DNA from: Collinsella sp.
GTDB taxonomy: Bacteria; Actinomycetota; Coriobacteriia; Coriobacteriales; Coriobacteriaceae
Assembly (NCBI GenBank): GCA_019425015.1
Contig: JAHYYJ010000004.1
Span: 129,546 to 193,545, forward strand
Direction: 5' to 3'
DNA length: 64,000 nucleotides
How positions within the stretch are numbered: position 1 is the first letter of the stretch; every line of letters starts with the position of its first letter. Shown piece by piece: positions 24,819 to 33,200 of the stretch. Under the pieces are notes generated by a model. It was given only the letters and a program-made list of their open reading frames with translations. It made no database searches and was not told the origin of the DNA. Made by a program: the position numbers and the translations under genes.

Positions 24819-24891
24819 GGCTCAGGGTTTGAATATGGAGCGCCTTCGCGCACAAGCGCCCTGGCGAAGCCATACCCAAACCCCGTGAGCC
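24819..24891 (+). promoter_or_regulatory. Leader hairpin II, adjacent to the NusG-like gene
   Basis: Four nested helices: GGCTCA (24819-24824) with TGAGCC (24886-24891); GGGTTTG (24825-24831) with CAAACCC (24877-24883); TATGG (24834-24838) with CCATA (24870-24874); CTTCGC (24844-24849) with GCGAAG (24864-24869). Twenty-four base pairs in total with small bulges. It is a candidate RNA recognition site for the antiterminator encoded immediately downstream. Confidence 0.72.
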
Positions 24892-24920
24892 ACACGTAAG
24901 ACAGCAAGGGGGTGGTGCTC

Positions 24921-25466
24921 GTGTGGTATGTGATCCAGGTCATTAACGGTCGCGAAGACGTAATGCGCGAGCGCATCGAGCGCGTGGTGCCGGCGAGTGC
25001 CATGCAAGAGCTCTTTTATCCCCAATATCAAACCGAGATTAAGATACACGGCGAATGGGTCAATACGACCAAGCCACTCTTTCCCGGTTACCTTATCTGC
25101 GACACGGCAGATCCCCGCACCGTGCAACAGTATCTGCTGCGCATGGACGACTTTGCCCGGGTGTTATCCCAGGACGGTCAGTTTGTGCCGCTGGCAAAAG
25201 AAGAGACCCAGCTCATTGGCAGTTTTACCAATAGAGGAGACCGCGTAGTGCCCATGAGCGAGGCCTTAAAAGACGGCGACCAGGTCGTAGTGACGGCAGG
25301 TCCACTGTTGGGCCACGAGGGCCTCATCAAAACCATTAATAGACGTAAATGCACTGCTTATCTGGAGCTCAACCTGTGCGGCCGACGCGTAACTACGCGC
25401 GTTGGCCTTGCCGTGCTTTCAAACGAGCAGCGCGTCATGCGCAACCTCAAAAAGGTAATCGCCTAG
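24921..25466 (+). CDS. NusG-family transcription antiterminator (LoaP/RfaH-like)
   Basis: A protein of about 181 residues with an N-terminal NGN domain (WYVIQVINGREDVM, later LFPGYLICD) and a C-terminal KOW domain (VTAGPLLGHEGLIKTINRRK). This is a specialised NusG paralogue. Its position at the head of a polysaccharide locus matches LoaP, which promotes read-through of terminators in long operons. It is predicted to bind RNA polymerase and possibly the leader hairpin just upstream. GTG codons at 24912, 24915 and 24921 are possible starts; AAGGGGG at 24906-24911 gives the best spacing to 24921. The gene is followed by the priming transferase after about 65 bases. Confidence 0.85.
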   Translation: MWYVIQVINGREDVMRERIERVVPASAMQELFYPQYQTEIKIHGEWVNTTKPLFPGYLICDTADPRTVQQYLLRMDDFARVLSQDGQFVPLAKEETQLIGSFTNRGDRVVPMSEALKDGDQVVVTAGPLLGHEGLIKTINRRKCTAYLELNLCGRRVTTRVGLAVLSNEQRVMRNLKKVIA

Positions 25467-25532
25467 CTGCTGGCGATTTCCGCAAAGGACAGGGAGGATC
25501 CCCGACCCGGGGACGAACTCTTGGAAGAGAAC

Positions 25533-26312
25533 GTGTCAGATAAAACAGAATATGTAATGGACTTGCCCAAAGTCACAAGATTTCCTAGGGCAACAGAGTT
25601 TCCGCCTCCTGTCGAGAGCCCAGCTCCTGCTATGGGTTTCGTTGCAACTGGCACTTATAAGGCGCCTGCGCCGGACTCGTCGTGTGCCGCCCCCAAGAAA
25701 GGTGGGCCGGCCTACCTCGCTATTAAGCGTGCATTTGATATTGTTTTCTCGGCGGGTGTTTGCGCAGTTCTTTTAATCCCCGTTGCGACTGCATGCGTTG
25801 CAATTGAGATCGACACCCCCGGCAAGCCGTTCTTCCGCCAGGAGCGTATCGGCAAGAATGGAAAACCGATATACATATTTAAGTTGCGCACCATGGTGTC
25901 GGATGCCCATGAGCATCCCGAGAAGTATATGACTTCCGAACAGCTGGCTCAGTGGAAACGCGAGCAGAAGGTCGACGATGACCCACGCATTACGCGCGTT
26001 GGTCGCTTCCTGCGACGCACCTCACTCGATGAGTTGCCGCAGTTTATCAACGTGCTCATGGGTGACCTCTCTGTCATTGGCCCCAGACCGGTGACGCTCG
26101 AAGAGACGTACGAGTATGGAGATGCCCGTGATGAAGTGCTCTCCTGCAAACCGGGGATCACCGGCTGGTGGGCTGCCACTGACCGCAATGACTCAACGTG
26201 GGCTAGTGGCCAGAGGCAGGCTCGCGAGTTATTTTATGTGCGCCATCAATCGGTTGGCCTAGACGCCCGCGTGTTTGTTAAGACCTTCAAGGCAATGAGG
26301 AAGGGCAAGTGA
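25533..26312 (+). CDS. Undecaprenyl-phosphate sugar-1-phosphate transferase (priming enzyme)
   Basis: Starts glycan assembly by moving a sugar-1-phosphate onto undecaprenyl phosphate at the membrane. The bacterial sugar transferase domain is clear: KRAFDIVFSAG, then one hydrophobic segment (near residues 73-92), FFRQERIGKNGKP, FKLRTM, RTSLDELPQ and GDLSVIGPRP. The C-terminal PGITGWW motif completes it. This is the short single-membrane-segment (PglC/WcaJ C-half) type with a ~65-residue N-terminal extension. The GTG at 25533 has GGAAGA upstream; a TTG at 25521 is possible. The TGA overlaps the next ATG. Confidence 0.88.
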   Translation: MSDKTEYVMDLPKVTRFPRATEFPPPVESPAPAMGFVATGTYKAPAPDSSCAAPKKGGPAYLAIKRAFDIVFSAGVCAVLLIPVATACVAIEIDTPGKPFFRQERIGKNGKPIYIFKLRTMVSDAHEHPEKYMTSEQLAQWKREQKVDDDPRITRVGRFLRRTSLDELPQFINVLMGDLSVIGPRPVTLEETYEYGDARDEVLSCKPGITGWWAATDRNDSTWASGQRQARELFYVRHQSVGLDARVFVKTFKAMRKGK

Positions 26313-27187
26313 TGGCTCCCTCCTTGAGCGTAGTCATACCAACCCTAAATGCGGCGGGCGAGATCGATGAGCTCTTGACCCTCATCGAAACTCAGACTCT
26401 CAGGCCCTTCGATATCTTGGTGGTTGACTCATCCTCCGAAGATGGCACCGTTGACGAGGTCGCCAAGCATCCTCGGGTTAACTTCGTTCGCATAGAACGT
26501 AAGGAATTCAATCACGGTTCGACCCGCGACATAGCTTTGAGGCACACCGCGGGTGATTTCGTTTGTTTTCTCACACAGGATGCTGTGCCCGCTTCCAGTC
26601 GCTACCTGGAAACGCTTGTCGAACCGTTACTGGCCGATAACTCTGTCGCGCTTGTGAGCGGAAGGCAGCTCCCCAAGGCCAATGCCCGTCGTTTTGAACA
26701 ATTGGTTCGTGATTTCAACTATCCCGACGCACCGTCTGTTCGGTCTAAAGGCGATCTCGAGAAATTTGGGATTAAGACGTTCTTTGCATCTGACACCTGT
26801 TCTGCCTATCGACGGACCGCATATCTCGAATGCGGTGGATTCGATCATGTCAACACCAACGAGGACATGCTCATGGCCGCCAAGTTTATCGCCTCGGGTA
26901 TGAAGGTCGCTTACGAGCCGCGTGCCGAGGTCTATCACTCGCACAACTTGACGCCATCCCAACAGTTTGCCCGCAACCGTGCCGTCGGTTTCTTTCTCGA
27001 AACGCATGCGGACGACCTCATGCAGGCAAGTGAGATTGGTGAAGGAGGCCGACTCGTCAAGGCGGTCTCCTCCCAGCTCCTTAGGGAGGGCAATCTGGTC
27101 GAGTTCATCGCCTTCGGCGTCGACTGCTGCGCACGCCTTCTGGGAAACCGTGCTGGCCGTAGGGCCGCTAGAAAAGAAAGGCTATAG
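26312..27187 (+). CDS. GT2-family glycosyltransferase, rhamnosyltransferase-like
   Basis: A GT-A-fold glycosyltransferase of about 291 residues. It begins SLSVVIPTLNAAGEIDELL, has the nucleotide-binding VVDSSSEDGTVDE stretch, and a TQDAVPAS segment in the DxD-like position. A later NEDMLMAAKFIASG motif is typical of the rhamnosyltransferase subgroup. With the rml genes directly downstream, dTDP-rhamnose is a likely donor, but this is inferred. It starts by TGATG overlap with the priming transferase gene. Confidence 0.8.
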   Translation: MAPSLSVVIPTLNAAGEIDELLTLIETQTLRPFDILVVDSSSEDGTVDEVAKHPRVNFVRIERKEFNHGSTRDIALRHTAGDFVCFLTQDAVPASSRYLETLVEPLLADNSVALVSGRQLPKANARRFEQLVRDFNYPDAPSVRSKGDLEKFGIKTFFASDTCSAYRRTAYLECGGFDHVNTNEDMLMAAKFIASGMKVAYEPRAEVYHSHNLTPSQQFARNRAVGFFLETHADDLMQASEIGEGGRLVKAVSSQLLREGNLVEFIAFGVDCCARLLGNRAGRRAARKERL

Positions 27188-27190
27188 CAA

Positions 27191-28090
27191 ATGAAAGGCA
27201 TCATACTCGCCGGCGGGTCCGGCACGCGCCTGTACCCGCTCACGCTCGTGACCTCCAAGCAGCTGCTGCCGGTCTACGACAAGCCCATGATCTACTACCC
27301 GCTGTCCACCCTCATGCTGGCGGGCATCCGCGACATCCTGGTCATCTCCACGCCGACCGACCTCCCCAACTTCGAGCGCCTGCTCGGGGACGGCTCGCGC
27401 TACGGCGTGAACCTGTCCTATGCAGAGCAGCCGAGCCCCGACGGCCTGGCGCAGGCCTTCACCATCGGCGAGGACTTCATCGCCGGAGAGCCGTGCGCCC
27501 TGGTGCTCGGCGACAACATCTTCTACGGCAACGGCCTCAGCCGCCACCTCAAGAAGGCCGTCGAGAACGCGCAGTCGGGCCGCGCCACGGTCTTCGGCTA
27601 CCACGTGGACGACCCCGAGCGCTTCGGCGTCGTGGAGTTCGACGGTGAGGGCCGTGCCGTCTCCATCGAGGAGAAGCCCGCCGAGCCCAAGAGCTCCTAC
27701 GCCGTCACCGGCCTGTACTTCTACCCGGGCGACGTCGCCGCCAAGGCGCATGGGGTCAAGCCGTCCGCGCGCGGCGAGCTGGAGATCACCGACCTCAACC
27801 GGATGTACCTGGAGGAGGGGACGCTCTCCGTGGTGACGCTGGGCCGCGGGTACGCGTGGCTGGACACCGGCACCATGGAGAGCCTGCACGAGGCCGCGGA
27901 GTTCGTCCGCGCCGTCGAGCACTCCCAGGACCTGCCGGTCTCGGTCCCCGAGGAGATCGCCTGGGAGAACGGCTGGATCACGACCGCCGAGCTCGAGGAG
28001 GCCGCGAAGGCCTACGGCAAGTCGGTCTACGGGCAGCACCTGAAGAAGGTCGCCGCCGGCGAGATCGTCAACAGCCCGCGCGAGTACTAG
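27191..28090 (+). CDS. rmlA: Glucose-1-phosphate thymidylyltransferase
   Basis: First enzyme of dTDP-L-rhamnose synthesis, making dTDP-glucose. The 299-residue protein has the pyrophosphorylase loop GGSGTRLYPLT, then LGDNIFYG, EKPAEPKSS and WLDTGTMESL. It begins three bases after the previous gene. GC content and third-position GC rise sharply here and stay high through rmlB and rmlCD, unlike the genes on either side. Confidence 0.96.
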   Translation: MKGIILAGGSGTRLYPLTLVTSKQLLPVYDKPMIYYPLSTLMLAGIRDILVISTPTDLPNFERLLGDGSRYGVNLSYAEQPSPDGLAQAFTIGEDFIAGEPCALVLGDNIFYGNGLSRHLKKAVENAQSGRATVFGYHVDDPERFGVVEFDGEGRAVSIEEKPAEPKSSYAVTGLYFYPGDVAAKAHGVKPSARGELEITDLNRMYLEEGTLSVVTLGRGYAWLDTGTMESLHEAAEFVRAVEHSQDLPVSVPEEIAWENGWITTAELEEAAKAYGKSVYGQHLKKVAAGEIVNSPREY

Positions 28091-28109
28091 GAACCGAGGA
28101 GATACGAAC

Positions 28110-29132
28110 ATGGCAGAGGAGACCTTCTCCCCCAGGAACATCATCGTAACGGGCGGCTGCGGCTTCATCGGCAGCAACTTCGTGCACTACGTGGTGAACA
28201 ACCACCCCGGCGTGCACGTGACCGTCCTGGACAAGCTGACCTACGCCGGCAACCCCGAGAACATCGCGGGCCTGCCCGAGGATAGGGTCGAGCTCGTCGT
28301 GGGCGACATCTGCGACGCCGAGCTGCTCGACAGGCTCGTCCCCGGCCACGACGCGATCGTGCACTACGCCGCAGAGAGCCACAACGACAACTCCATCGCC
28401 GATCCGGAGCCGTTCCTGCGCACCAACGTGGAGGGCACCTTCCGCCTGCTGGAGGCCGTCCGCAAATACGGCATCCGCTACCACCACGTCTCCACCGACG
28501 AGGTCTACGGCGACCTGGCGCTCGACGACCCCGCCAAGTTCACCGAGGAGACGCCGTACCACCCGTCCTCGCCGTACTCGAGCACCAAGGCTTCCTCCGA
28601 CATGCTCGTGCGCGCCTGGGCCCGCACCTACGGGCTTCGCACCACGATCTCCAACTGCTCCAACAACTACGGCCCCTACCAGCACGTGGAGAAGTTCATC
28701 CCGCGTCAGATCACCAACATAATCGACGGCGTGCGCCCCAAGCTCTACGGGAAGGGCGAGAACGTCCGCGACTGGATCCACACGGAGGACCACTCCAGCG
28801 CCGTCTGGGACATCCTCACGAAGGGCGAGATGGGGGAGACCTACCTCATCGGCGCCGACGGCGAGAAGAACAACATCACGGTCCTGCGCATGATCCTGGA
28901 GGCGATGGGACGCGATCCCGAGGACTTCGACTGGGTCGCCGACCGCCCCGGCCACGACCGCCGCTACGCCATCGACTCCACCAAGCTCCAGCGCGAGCTC
29001 GGCTGGAGGCCGGCGCACACCGACTTCGCCGAGGGCCTGAAGGCCACCATCGACTGGTACGTCGAGAACGAGTCCTGGTGGCGCCCGGCCAAGGAGGCCA
29101 CCGAGGCGCGCTACCGCGCCCAGGGGCAGTAG
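28110..29132 (+). CDS. rmlB: dTDP-glucose 4,6-dehydratase
   Basis: Second enzyme of dTDP-L-rhamnose synthesis. An extended short-chain dehydrogenase of 340 residues with the NAD-binding GGCGFIGSNF motif. The catalytic STDEVYGDL and YSSTKASSD (Tyr-x3-Lys) motifs and NCSNNYGPYQ follow. GAGGAGA precedes the ATG. It is flanked by rmlA and the rmlCD fusion. Confidence 0.96.
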   Translation: MAEETFSPRNIIVTGGCGFIGSNFVHYVVNNHPGVHVTVLDKLTYAGNPENIAGLPEDRVELVVGDICDAELLDRLVPGHDAIVHYAAESHNDNSIADPEPFLRTNVEGTFRLLEAVRKYGIRYHHVSTDEVYGDLALDDPAKFTEETPYHPSSPYSSTKASSDMLVRAWARTYGLRTTISNCSNNYGPYQHVEKFIPRQITNIIDGVRPKLYGKGENVRDWIHTEDHSSAVWDILTKGEMGETYLIGADGEKNNITVLRMILEAMGRDPEDFDWVADRPGHDRRYAIDSTKLQRELGWRPAHTDFAEGLKATIDWYVENESWWRPAKEATEARYRAQGQ

Positions 29133-29146
29133 GAGAGGAGAGCCAG

Positions 29147-30607
29147 ATGGCAGACATCGCATTCGAGAAGGACCTCTCCGTCGCGGAGACCGGCATCGAG
29201 GGCCTGAAGGTCGTCGACCTCGCCGTCCACGGCGACTCGCGCGGCTGGTTCAAGGAGAACTGGCAGCGCGCCAAGATGACCGGGCTCGGCATCCCGGACC
29301 TCCGCGTCGTCCAGAACAACATCTCCTACAACGACAGCCGCGGCGTCACCCGCGGCATCCACGCCGAGCCCTGGGACAAGTTCATCTCCGTGGCCCGCGG
29401 CTCGGTCTTCGGCGCATGGGTGGACCTGCGCGAGGGCAGCGCCACCTACGGCAAGGTGTTCACCTGCACCCTGGACCCGAGCAAGGCCATCTACGTCCCG
29501 CGCGGCGTGGGCAACTCCTTCCAGGCCCTGGAGGACGGCACCGCCTACACCTACCTGGTGGACGCCCACTGGTCGCTGGAGCTGAAGAGGACCTACACCT
29601 TCGTGAACCTCGCCGACCCCGAGCTCGCCATCGGGTGGCCGATCCCGCTGGTTGAGGCCACCGTCTCCGAGGCCGACCTCAACCACCCGATGCTGAAGGA
29701 CGTCGTACCCATTGCGCCCAGGCGCACCCTCGTCACCGGCTGCAACGGCCAGCTGGGGCATGCCGTGCTCGCGCTTGCCGAGGAGCGCGGCGTGGCGAAG
29801 GACTTCGACTTCTGCGACATCGATACCTTCGACATGTCCGACCCGGAGGCCTATTCGCAGTACGACTGGTCGCTCTACGGCACCGTGATCAACTGCGGTG
29901 CCTATACCGCCGTGGACAGGGCCGAGACCCCCGAGGGCCGCGTGACCGCCTGGAAGGCCAACGCGACGGGGCCCGCCCTTCTCGCCCGCACCTGCGCCGG
30001 GCACGGCATCACCCTGGTCCACGTGTCCTCCGACTACGTCTTCGACGGCACCGCCGAAGTGCATGACGAGGACGAACCCTTCAGCCCCCTGTCCGTCTAC
30101 GGCCAGACCAAGGCCGCCGGCGACATCGCCGTGGCAGGGTGCCCCCGCCACTACATCATGCGCAGCTCCTGGGTCATCGGCGAGGGGCACAACTTCGTGA
30201 AGACCATGAAGGCGCTCTCCGACCGTGTAGCCGACCCCGAGGATAAGCTCATGCAAGTCACGGTCGTGGACGACCAGCTGGGACGCCTGACCTTCACGCG
30301 CGACATGGCCGAGGCCATCTTCCACGTGCTGGACTCGAAGGCCCCCTACGGCACCTATAACTGCACCGGCTCCGGCGCCGTGAAGTCCTGGGCGGACATC
30401 GCCCGCGCCGTCTTCGAGGCAGCCAACGGCAACGGGGACAAGGTCGTGCCGGTGTCGACCGCCGACTACTACGCGAACGCCGAGGGCCCCATTGCCCCGC
30501 GCCCGGTCCACTCCGCGCTCGTCCTGTCCAAGCTTGAGGCCGCCGGCTTCCACATGCCCGGCTGGGAGGAAGAGCTTGAGGAGTACATTAAAGGGTTGTT
30601 ATCCTAG
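29147..30607 (+). CDS. rmlCD: Fused dTDP-4-keto-6-deoxyglucose 3,5-epimerase / dTDP-4-keto-rhamnose reductase
   Basis: A 486-residue bifunctional protein that would carry out the last two steps of dTDP-L-rhamnose synthesis. Residues ~1-185 are an RmlC-like cupin (GDSRGWFKENWQ, QNNISYNDSRGVTRGIHAEP, YVPRGVGNSF). Residues ~190-486 are an RmlD-like reductase with TLVTGCNGQLGHAV, VSSDYVFDG and the YGQTKAAGD catalytic motif. AGGAGAGGAG precedes the ATG. The same C-D fusion is known from other actinobacteria. Its stop TAG overlaps the GTG of the next gene. Confidence 0.93.
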   Translation: MADIAFEKDLSVAETGIEGLKVVDLAVHGDSRGWFKENWQRAKMTGLGIPDLRVVQNNISYNDSRGVTRGIHAEPWDKFISVARGSVFGAWVDLREGSATYGKVFTCTLDPSKAIYVPRGVGNSFQALEDGTAYTYLVDAHWSLELKRTYTFVNLADPELAIGWPIPLVEATVSEADLNHPMLKDVVPIAPRRTLVTGCNGQLGHAVLALAEERGVAKDFDFCDIDTFDMSDPEAYSQYDWSLYGTVINCGAYTAVDRAETPEGRVTAWKANATGPALLARTCAGHGITLVHVSSDYVFDGTAEVHDEDEPFSPLSVYGQTKAAGDIAVAGCPRHYIMRSSWVIGEGHNFVKTMKALSDRVADPEDKLMQVTVVDDQLGRLTFTRDMAEAIFHVLDSKAPYGTYNCTGSGAVKSWADIARAVFEAANGNGDKVVPVSTADYYANAEGPIAPRPVHSALVLSKLEAAGFHMPGWEEELEEYIKGLLS

Positions 30608-31812
30608 TGAACATCGGAATGCAAAATAAGCCCATCGTTGTCGTTAGCGACTTTGGTTATATCGAAGGTGGGGCTGTTGCTGTTGCGGTTAAAACCGCCC
30701 TACTTCTTGCGTCCAAGGGACGTAAGGTGATTTTCTTCTGCGGTGAAGGACCTGTTTGCGATGAGCTTGCTGCTTCCGATGTCGAAACTATTTGTCTTGG
30801 CATGCCGTCCATTAACAGCAACCCGTCTAAATTCGATGCCATTCGCAAAGGCGTCTGGAACACGTATGTCTATATGTCATTCAGCGATCTTCTAAATCGC
30901 AATGATCTGAAGGGCGCCATCATCCATATACATACGTGGACAAAGGTTTTGAGCAGTGCTGTTTTTGCCGCGGCAACTGAGAAAGGCAACCCAGTTCTTC
31001 TAACTGTCCATGATTACTTCTCCGTTTGTCCCAACGGTGGTTTTTATGATTATAACGAGAAACGTATCTGTGAGCGTAAACCCATGTCGGGCGCTTGCGT
31101 TTGCCACAACTGTGACAAACGCTCTTATGCTCAAAAGCTATGGCGGGTTGCTCGTCAGGCACAGCAGGACCGTTGGGTTCGCAACAATCGAAACATTCAC
31201 TATGCGTTTGTGTCTGAATATTGCCGCGATATTCTTATTCCGTTCCTGCACAGCAAGTATCCCTATGAGGTCCTGCGCAATCCAGTTGATCATATTAAGT
31301 TCGATAACAGTGGTACTCAACAAGTTCGTGACCGCTTCTTGTATATAGGTCGAATCAGCCCAGAAAAGGGGGCTGATTTATTCTGTGAAGCAGTTACCGC
31401 TATTGGCGCCAGAGGCATCGTTATTGGTGACGGTGAAATGCTGTCCGACCTTAAGAAACGATTCTCTTATAACGTAGAGTTCACTGGTTGGCTTAAGCCC
31501 GAAGAAATGGGATTGCGCGGGGCCGCTCGTGCCATCGCGATGGTGCAACCGTCGCGATGGCACGAAGCGGCCCCGCTCACCCCCCTTCAGATGCTTGAGC
31601 AGGGTGTTCCATGCATCGTGCCGGATTGCTGTGCTGCCCGAGACTATGTCATAGAAGGTGTAAACGGCCTTCTGTTCAAAACTGGGGATGTTGAGGATCT
31701 TGAACGCGCGATGAAGAAGATGCTGGAGCGACCTCTGAGGCCGAAGCCGAAGATTCTCTCGGACGAAGTTTATTATCGAAATTTAATAGCCCTATATGAG
31801 AACTGTCTTTAG
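30607..31812 (+). CDS. GT4-family glycosyltransferase
   Basis: A 401-residue GT-B-fold glycosyltransferase. The C-terminal half has LYIGRISPEKGADLF, QPSRWHEAAPLTPLQMLEQG and an EGVNGLLF segment, all standard for GT4. The N-terminal half contains a cysteine-rich stretch (CVCHNCDKR, residues ~160-175) found in some polysaccharide GT4 enzymes. It starts at a GTG overlapping the rmlCD stop; an ATG at 30619 is an alternative. Codon use returns to lower GC than in rml. A striking long inverted repeat lies inside the coding sequence at 31517-31576. Confidence 0.85.
   Translation: MNIGMQNKPIVVVSDFGYIEGGAVAVAVKTALLLASKGRKVIFFCGEGPVCDELAASDVETICLGMPSINSNPSKFDAIRKGVWNTYVYMSFSDLLNRNDLKGAIIHIHTWTKVLSSAVFAAATEKGNPVLLTVHDYFSVCPNGGFYDYNEKRICERKPMSGACVCHNCDKRSYAQKLWRVARQAQQDRWVRNNRNIHYAFVSEYCRDILIPFLHSKYPYEVLRNPVDHIKFDNSGTQQVRDRFLYIGRISPEKGADLFCEAVTAIGARGIVIGDGEMLSDLKKRFSYNVEFTGWLKPEEMGLRGAARAIAMVQPSRWHEAAPLTPLQMLEQGVPCIVPDCCAARDYVIEGVNGLLFKTGDVEDLERAMKKMLERPLRPKPKILSDEVYYRNLIALYENCL
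31517..31576. repeat. 24/25-bp inverted repeat inside the GT4 gene
   Basis: The left arm 31517-31540 (from GCGGGGCCGCT to CATCGCGA) and right arm 31552-31576 are reverse complements except for one extra base. The loop is 11 bases. The reading frame runs straight through and still encodes a normal GT4 motif. Confidence 0.85.
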
Positions 31813-31865
31813 TCAAAACAATTGCAGATTGTTAACTAGGGATTTTTAGCGAGCCATTACATACG

Positions 31866-33200
31866 GTGATTAGTTTGTTTTTCGTTGCTTTTATATGGAT
31901 TATTGTATTCATTTTGATTTGCTATAACTGGTATCAAGATGATGGCGTTCTTTTCTTTCTAGATTTGAATCGAATCGGAATGATGATCTGGAGTTTAGGA
32001 ACGGGGCTCTATGATTTCGCCTTATCAGATTTATATCATCCCAGTTTATTAATCAATGCTGTCTCGCTAATTGTATTCGTTATATTTTGGTTTTTCGCAT
32101 CCAACAGTCGGAAGGATGTCTCTTTATTGAAAGAGTGTTTCGGAGAGTTAAAAATCCCAAACAATATCATTTATTGGTTTTTTTTAGCGTTAATTGCAAT
32201 ATTGGCCTTTTTTGCTTTTAAGGCTAATGCTGACGCAGGGCAACTTAGAGGGTTGAGCAACAATGCTGGCATGAAAGTAGATTTCAAAGGGGGCTATTTT
32301 TACAGACTCTCTGTACCAATTGCGATTTGTTTTTATCTTGTGGGAAGAATGGCAAAACAAAAGCTGTCAAAATTTTTTAGCCTATTGCTGTTTGTAGCCT
32401 TTCTTTATTTTACTGCCTGTGATTTGAGTCGTGGGCCTATCGTTTGGATTCTTACAGGCTGCCTTTTGTTTGAATTGCTTTTATACGTAAAACGCACTGG
32501 GAAAACAAAGGTTTCCGGTAAAACTTTTCTTCTTCTTGTCGGTGTATTTGTCGCTGTCGTATTTGCATTTGATTACTTTGGCTCGATTAGAACTGCGACC
32601 CTTTTTTCGAGCGTGTCTAGTCAATACAAGATGAACGTTGATGTACCTGATGGCTTTACCTGGTTATATATTTATATCAGTTCACCACTTGAAAACGCTC
32701 GCTATGCCCTCGACAACATCGTTGTCAAAACACCAACATTTGGTGCGCATCTGTTTTATCCATTTATCAAATTGTTCTCTAACTTTCTCGGATTCGATAC
32801 GACTTTTTCCTCGTGGTTAGGGTCAAGTACTGTTGTCTATTCGTACATGGCAACAGATCCTGGCTTAACTGTTGGCTCTTTTTTAATGGATGCTTTCCAG
32901 GATTTTTCAATTTTAGGCATTGTAATTTACCCCCTTTTTTACGGTCTTGTCTCTCTACTTGTAAAGGCAATGCTGAATTGGCAGCGCCTTTCATCACTTA
33001 CTAAGCTAATTACATATTCTCTTGCAATCCAAGGACCACTTTGGAGCATTTTCGATGACACGGTATTTTCCGGCCCACTTTGGGTCTGTGCCTTCGCGGT
33101 AATTGCTATCGATCTCCTGACCACATTTTTTACGACAAGGACTAGGGGTAATGAAAAAAAAGAAACGGAGAGCCGGTTGTACATTGAGGAAAGGGGTTAG
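31866..33200 (+). CDS. wzy: Wzy-like polysaccharide polymerase
   Basis: A 444-residue, very hydrophobic protein with about ten to twelve predicted membrane segments, starting with ISLFFVAFIWIIVFILICYN. A large loop follows the FDYFGSIR segment. This topology and its position between glycosyltransferases and a flippase fit a Wzy O-unit or capsule-repeat polymerase, whose sequences are poorly conserved. The gene is AT-rich compared with its surroundings, as is usual for wzy genes. The GTG start has no strong ribosome-binding site. The stop overlaps the next GTG. Confidence 0.75.
   Translation: MISLFFVAFIWIIVFILICYNWYQDDGVLFFLDLNRIGMMIWSLGTGLYDFALSDLYHPSLLINAVSLIVFVIFWFFASNSRKDVSLLKECFGELKIPNNIIYWFFLALIAILAFFAFKANADAGQLRGLSNNAGMKVDFKGGYFYRLSVPIAICFYLVGRMAKQKLSKFFSLLLFVAFLYFTACDLSRGPIVWILTGCLLFELLLYVKRTGKTKVSGKTFLLLVGVFVAVVFAFDYFGSIRTATLFSSVSSQYKMNVDVPDGFTWLYIYISSPLENARYALDNIVVKTPTFGAHLFYPFIKLFSNFLGFDTTFSSWLGSSTVVYSYMATDPGLTVGSFLMDAFQDFSILGIVIYPLFYGLVSLLVKAMLNWQRLSSLTKLITYSLAIQGPLWSIFDDTVFSGPLWVCAFAVIAIDLLTTFFTTRTRGNEKKETESRLYIEERG

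Larger units (their letters stand above)
24175..24920 (+). promoter_or_regulatory. Long structured leader before the polysaccharide locus
   Basis: About 750 bases without a convincing gene. One ORF of 116 codons begins inside the tRNA and is not credible. The downstream half is dominated by two long imperfect hairpins at 24660-24725 and 24819-24891. The second ends about 20 bases before the ribosome-binding site of the NusG-like gene. Long leaders with hairpins are expected where a specialised NusG paralogue controls a polysaccharide operon. A promoter probably lies around 24.4 kb, but I cannot point to a convincing -35/-10 pair. Confidence 0.55.
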
